DNA of 15,476 nucleotides from an uncultured Eubacterium sp. Its GTDB lineage: Bacteria; Bacillota; Clostridia; Lachnospirales; Lachnospiraceae. The notes under the pieces are model-generated. The model was not told the DNA's origin. It did not search any database and worked only from the letters and a program-made list of their open reading frames with translations. Made by a program: the position numbers and the translations under genes. Where the stretch lies: positions 1-15,476 of the forward strand of contig CAMODP010000022.1 of NCBI GenBank assembly GCA_946611445.1, given 5' to 3'. Below, in pieces: positions 13,837 to 15,476 of this stretch (positions within the stretch are counted from its first letter, which is position 1; each line of letters starts with the position of its first letter).

Positions 13837-13887
13837 AAAGAAGCAGCCTGCGGACTTCCTTAAATGTCCGGCTGCTTCTTTGTTTTC
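13837..13887. terminator. Bidirectional intrinsic terminator
   Basis: AAAGAAGCAGCC (13837-13848) and GGAC (13852-13855) pair with GTCC (13866-13869) and GGCTGCTTCTTT (13870-13881), leaving a 3-nt bulge. On the plus strand TTTGTTTTC follows; on the minus strand the hairpin is followed by TTTTTAA. It serves both the DUF3786 gene (stop 13805) and the convergent 83-residue gene (stop 13919). Confidence 0.9.
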
Positions 13888-13918
13888 TAATATTGATTGC
13901 GGAGTATCCGGTCCCGGG

Positions 13919-14170
13919 TCAGTTTGCAGGGTCAATTCCGAAGTCCCGGAAAATCTTCCTGTCCTGCGTCCTGTTTTCACCCGCCTGACAGTGATAGACA
14001 GAATTCTCCGTCTGAATGACAAAGACATCTCCCTCTCTGACAACCGACTTCACCGGGGACGTCAGTATGCGGTCCCCGTCTTCGTGCCCGCGGCTGCCGT
14101 ACACATGCCCGCTGGCATGCACATGCCCGGTCATCTCGCTTTTTACCAGTTTCCATTCCCGCAGTTCCAT
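13919..14170 (-). CDS. Small protein of unknown function, 83 residues
   Basis: I do not recognise a named family. The protein is soluble and polar, starting MELREWKLVKSEMTGHVHAS and continuing GHVYGSRGHEDGDRI. It has three histidines in the first 28 residues or so, then a likely beta hairpin (SVVREGDVFVIQTENSVYHC) and an FGIDPAN tail. The start at 14170 has GAGGGGAGA 6 nt upstream. The frame is open to an ATG at 14272, but that part would overlap the lipoprotein gene and lacks a ribosome binding site. It lies 64 bp after the lipoprotein gene with no terminator between, so the two are probably one operon. Confidence 0.75.
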   Translation of the reverse strand: MELREWKLVKSEMTGHVHASGHVYGSRGHEDGDRILTSPVKSVVREGDVFVIQTENSVYHCQAGENRTQDRKIFRDFGIDPAN

Positions 14171-14234
14171 CGTAAGTCTCCCCTCTGTTTTGCAAGCGCC
14201 CTTCTCTGCATTATGCACCGCCGGCAGCTGTTTC

Positions 14235-14993
14235 TCAGCCGGCTGTACCGGTGTCGGCAGCAGCGGTCTCATCCGGGATCTCCCAGTCCACGCTGCAGTT
14301 TTTCATGGCCCACAGGGAATCGCTGTTAGAAAAGCCGTCTGCTTTCAGCTGATCCATCAGTTCTTCATATGTCCAGTAATCTGTCGCCAGATAAAACTCC
14401 ACGGCATCCAGGACTTCCTGTCTTCTCGCCTCAGTCTGCGCCGCGGATGCAGCCGCCTCTTCCTCTGTCACGGCAGTTGCCGTCAGCGGCTCAACGTCTG
14501 CGGGCGCCGTCCAGTTCGAACCCTCGGCAGGTTCCACGGTCACGATCGGTGTCTTGGTCGGTTCCGGGGCAGGCGTCTCCGTAGGCACAGGCGTCGGCGT
14601 CTCTGTCGGCTCGGCAGAGGGCGCCGCTGTCACTTCCGGAGCGGATGATTCCGCAGTCTCCTGCGTATCTGCCGTGCTGGCAGCTTCTGCTGTTGTGTCT
14701 TCCGATGATGTATTTTCGGATGTATCTTTTACGGAACTGTCACTTTTTGCAGAAGAACCGGCGGCCGACGAAGCAGATACCGACGCGGCAGAAGAAGCCG
14801 CCGTTTCCGACGCGGATGAGGAAGAATCTTCCTTCTCAGAAGAAGCGCTGCCTGCCTCCGTCACGCTGATCGTCTCAACCGGAACGGAGGATGATGACGA
14901 ATCGGCATCCTTCTCCGTTTTCTGAAGCTGGCTGCACCCCCCCAGCAGCAGCCCTGTCAGTACCAATGTGCATAAAACATGTCTCTTTTTCAT
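14235..14993 (-). CDS. Lipoprotein with Ser/Ala/Thr-Pro-rich linker and one Ltp-type domain
   Basis: A 252-residue lipoprotein. The signal MKKRHVLCTLVLTGLLLGGC ends in a clear lipobox (LLGG-C20). Residues 30-125 are a low-complexity Ser/Ala/Glu linker, 126-150 a Thr-Pro-rich stretch (PTETPTPVPTETPAPEPTKT), and 193-237 a single Ltp-type helical repeat (DAVEFYLATDYWTYEELMDQ, then LKADGFSNSDSLWAMKNCSV and DW). That domain is known from the phage TP-J34 Ltp superinfection-exclusion lipoprotein and from many surface lipoproteins of Gram-positive bacteria. GGAGGAGA lies 4 nt before the ATG. It has its own extended -10 promoter and is followed by the 83-residue gene. The role is unknown; phage exclusion is one possibility only. 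Confidence 0.85.
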   Translation of the reverse strand: MKKRHVLCTLVLTGLLLGGCSQLQKTEKDADSSSSSVPVETISVTEAGSASSEKEDSSSSASETAASSAASVSASSAAGSSAKSDSSVKDTSENTSSEDTTAEAASTADTQETAESSAPEVTAAPSAEPTETPTPVPTETPAPEPTKTPIVTVEPAEGSNWTAPADVEPLTATAVTEEEAAASAAQTEARRQEVLDAVEFYLATDYWTYEELMDQLKADGFSNSDSLWAMKNCSVDWEIPDETAAADTGTAG

Positions 14994-15065
14994 ATACTCT
15001 CCTCCGATATCCCCTTATTATGTGCATATGGCGCCAATCTGGTGCAATAGCTTCCACCCCACGCT

Positions 15066-15074
15066 ATTATACCA
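15066..15074 (-). promoter_or_regulatory. Extended -10 promoter of the lipoprotein gene
   Basis: On the minus strand TGGTATAAT (15074-15066) is a perfect extended -10 element about 72 bp upstream of the lipoprotein ATG. No -35 box is convincing, which is usual for extended -10 promoters. No terminator hairpin is visible between here and the PTS gene, so read-through is also possible. Confidence 0.55.
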
Positions 15075-15118
15075 TGATTCTTTCTGAATACCACCAGATT
15101 TTTTCAATACTTCAATAC

Positions 15119-15476
15119 TCAGTTCAGCTTCATGTCGCCGTCCTTCACCCAGCCGAGCCGTCTGCAGAACATATTGATCAGCGGCGACAGGACAGCCGGG
15201 AGCACAAATGAGATCAGAATCAGTCCCAGCCAGTCAAATCCGGTGATCCCGCTCTTTGTGCCGGCAGCAATATCATTCACCCACCCGGTGTAAACGCCGA
15301 TCTGGCCGACCAGACCGCAGGTCCCCATTCCGGAAGAAACCGGCGCGCCGTTCATCTGCAGACGGAACAGGCATGTGGCAAGCGGTCCGGTAATGGCGGA
15401 CGTGATGATCGGCGCGATCCAGATCCGGGGAATTTTCACAATATTCCCCATCTTCAGCATGGAAGTGCCGATTCCC
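15119..15476 (-). CDS. PTS EIIC-like membrane permease, C-terminal part (cut by window edge)
   Basis: The minus-strand frame is open from the right edge and ends at 15119. It gives 118 visible residues of a membrane protein of the PTS_EIIC_2 type, which transports a sugar across the membrane with phosphorylation by partner EII subunits. The block GIGTSMLKMGNIVKIPRIWI, then APIITSAITGPLATCLFRLQ and GMGTCGLVGQIGVYTGW is characteristic of the C-terminal part of that family. Two membrane segments are seen, about 21-37 and 81-100 of the visible part, and the tail is charged (RRLGWVKDGDMKLN). The methionine at 15460 is internal, because the upstream codons GIGTS continue the family motif. The substrate cannot be told. 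Confidence 0.85.
   Translation of the reverse strand, partial: GIGTSMLKMGNIVKIPRIWIAPIITSAITGPLATCLFRLQMNGAPVSSGMGTCGLVGQIGVYTGWVNDIAAGTKSGITGFDWLGLILISFVLPAVLSPLINMFCRRLGWVKDGDMKLN

Noticed and set aside
14171..14272. Longer start (ATG at 14272) for the 83-residue protein
   Set aside because: It would overlap the lipoprotein gene end and lacks a ribosome binding site, while the ATG at 14170 has GAGGGGAGA.

Overview
The window looks like a chromosomal segment of a GC-rich Clostridia species, most likely Lachnospiraceae. The support is strong AGGAGG-type ribosome binding sites, TTGACA/TATAAT promoters with 17-bp spacing, a clostridial-type Tad pilus cluster, a PucR-family regulator beside a UroD-like methyltransferase gene, a DUF3786 protein, a CwlT-like lysozyme domain and Thr-Pro-rich surface proteins. 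There are no rRNA or tRNA genes, no insertion sequences with a transposase and no CRISPR array.

Layout. (1) Positions 1-2104, minus strand: the start of a Tad/Flp pilus operon, with a consensus promoter, a small A24 prepilin peptidase, a CpaE/TadZ-like protein with a degenerate P-loop, and the first 137 codons of the CpaF/TadA motor ATPase. (2) Positions 2171-2874: a 704-bp non-coding element, the most unusual part of the window. It is closed by a 12-bp terminal pairing and holds two domains of about 250 nt in inverted orientation. Each domain has a long outer stem, an inner stem and an H-type pseudoknot. The outer stems differ in sequence between the domains, yet both pair, and every G-U wobble in these stems fits a plus-strand transcript. 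I interpret it as a large structured RNA of a class I do not recognise. A palindromic mobile element is the main alternative. (3) Positions 2901-5933: a UroD-like methyltransferase-fold gene (minus) divergent from a PucR-type regulator (plus). Their shared AT-rich spacer carries repeated ATACTAT/ATAGTAT motifs. (4) Positions 5940-8049: a bidirectional hairpin and glgB on the minus strand. (5) Positions 8167-8743: an orphan gene of unknown function. (6) Positions 8778-13021, minus strand: an amino-acid permease fused to a GGDEF diguanylate cyclase, followed by a secreted lysozyme-like protein with long repeats. (7) Positions 13087-13887: a DUF3786 gene with tandem repeats in its leader. (8) Positions 13919-15074, minus strand: a lipoprotein with one Ltp-type domain, then an 83-residue unknown protein. 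(9) Positions 15119-15476: the C-terminal end of a PTS EIIC-like membrane protein, cut by the window edge.

How the genes may work together. Several products act at or beyond the membrane: the Tad pilus, the permease-cyclase, the muramidase-like protein, the Ltp lipoprotein and the PTS permease. The permease-cyclase and lysozyme-like genes overlap or nearly abut, so an amino-acid signal passed through c-di-GMP may be linked to cell-surface remodelling. This is inference. The UroD-like gene and the PucR gene form a self-contained regulator-target pair, probably controlled through the shared motif.
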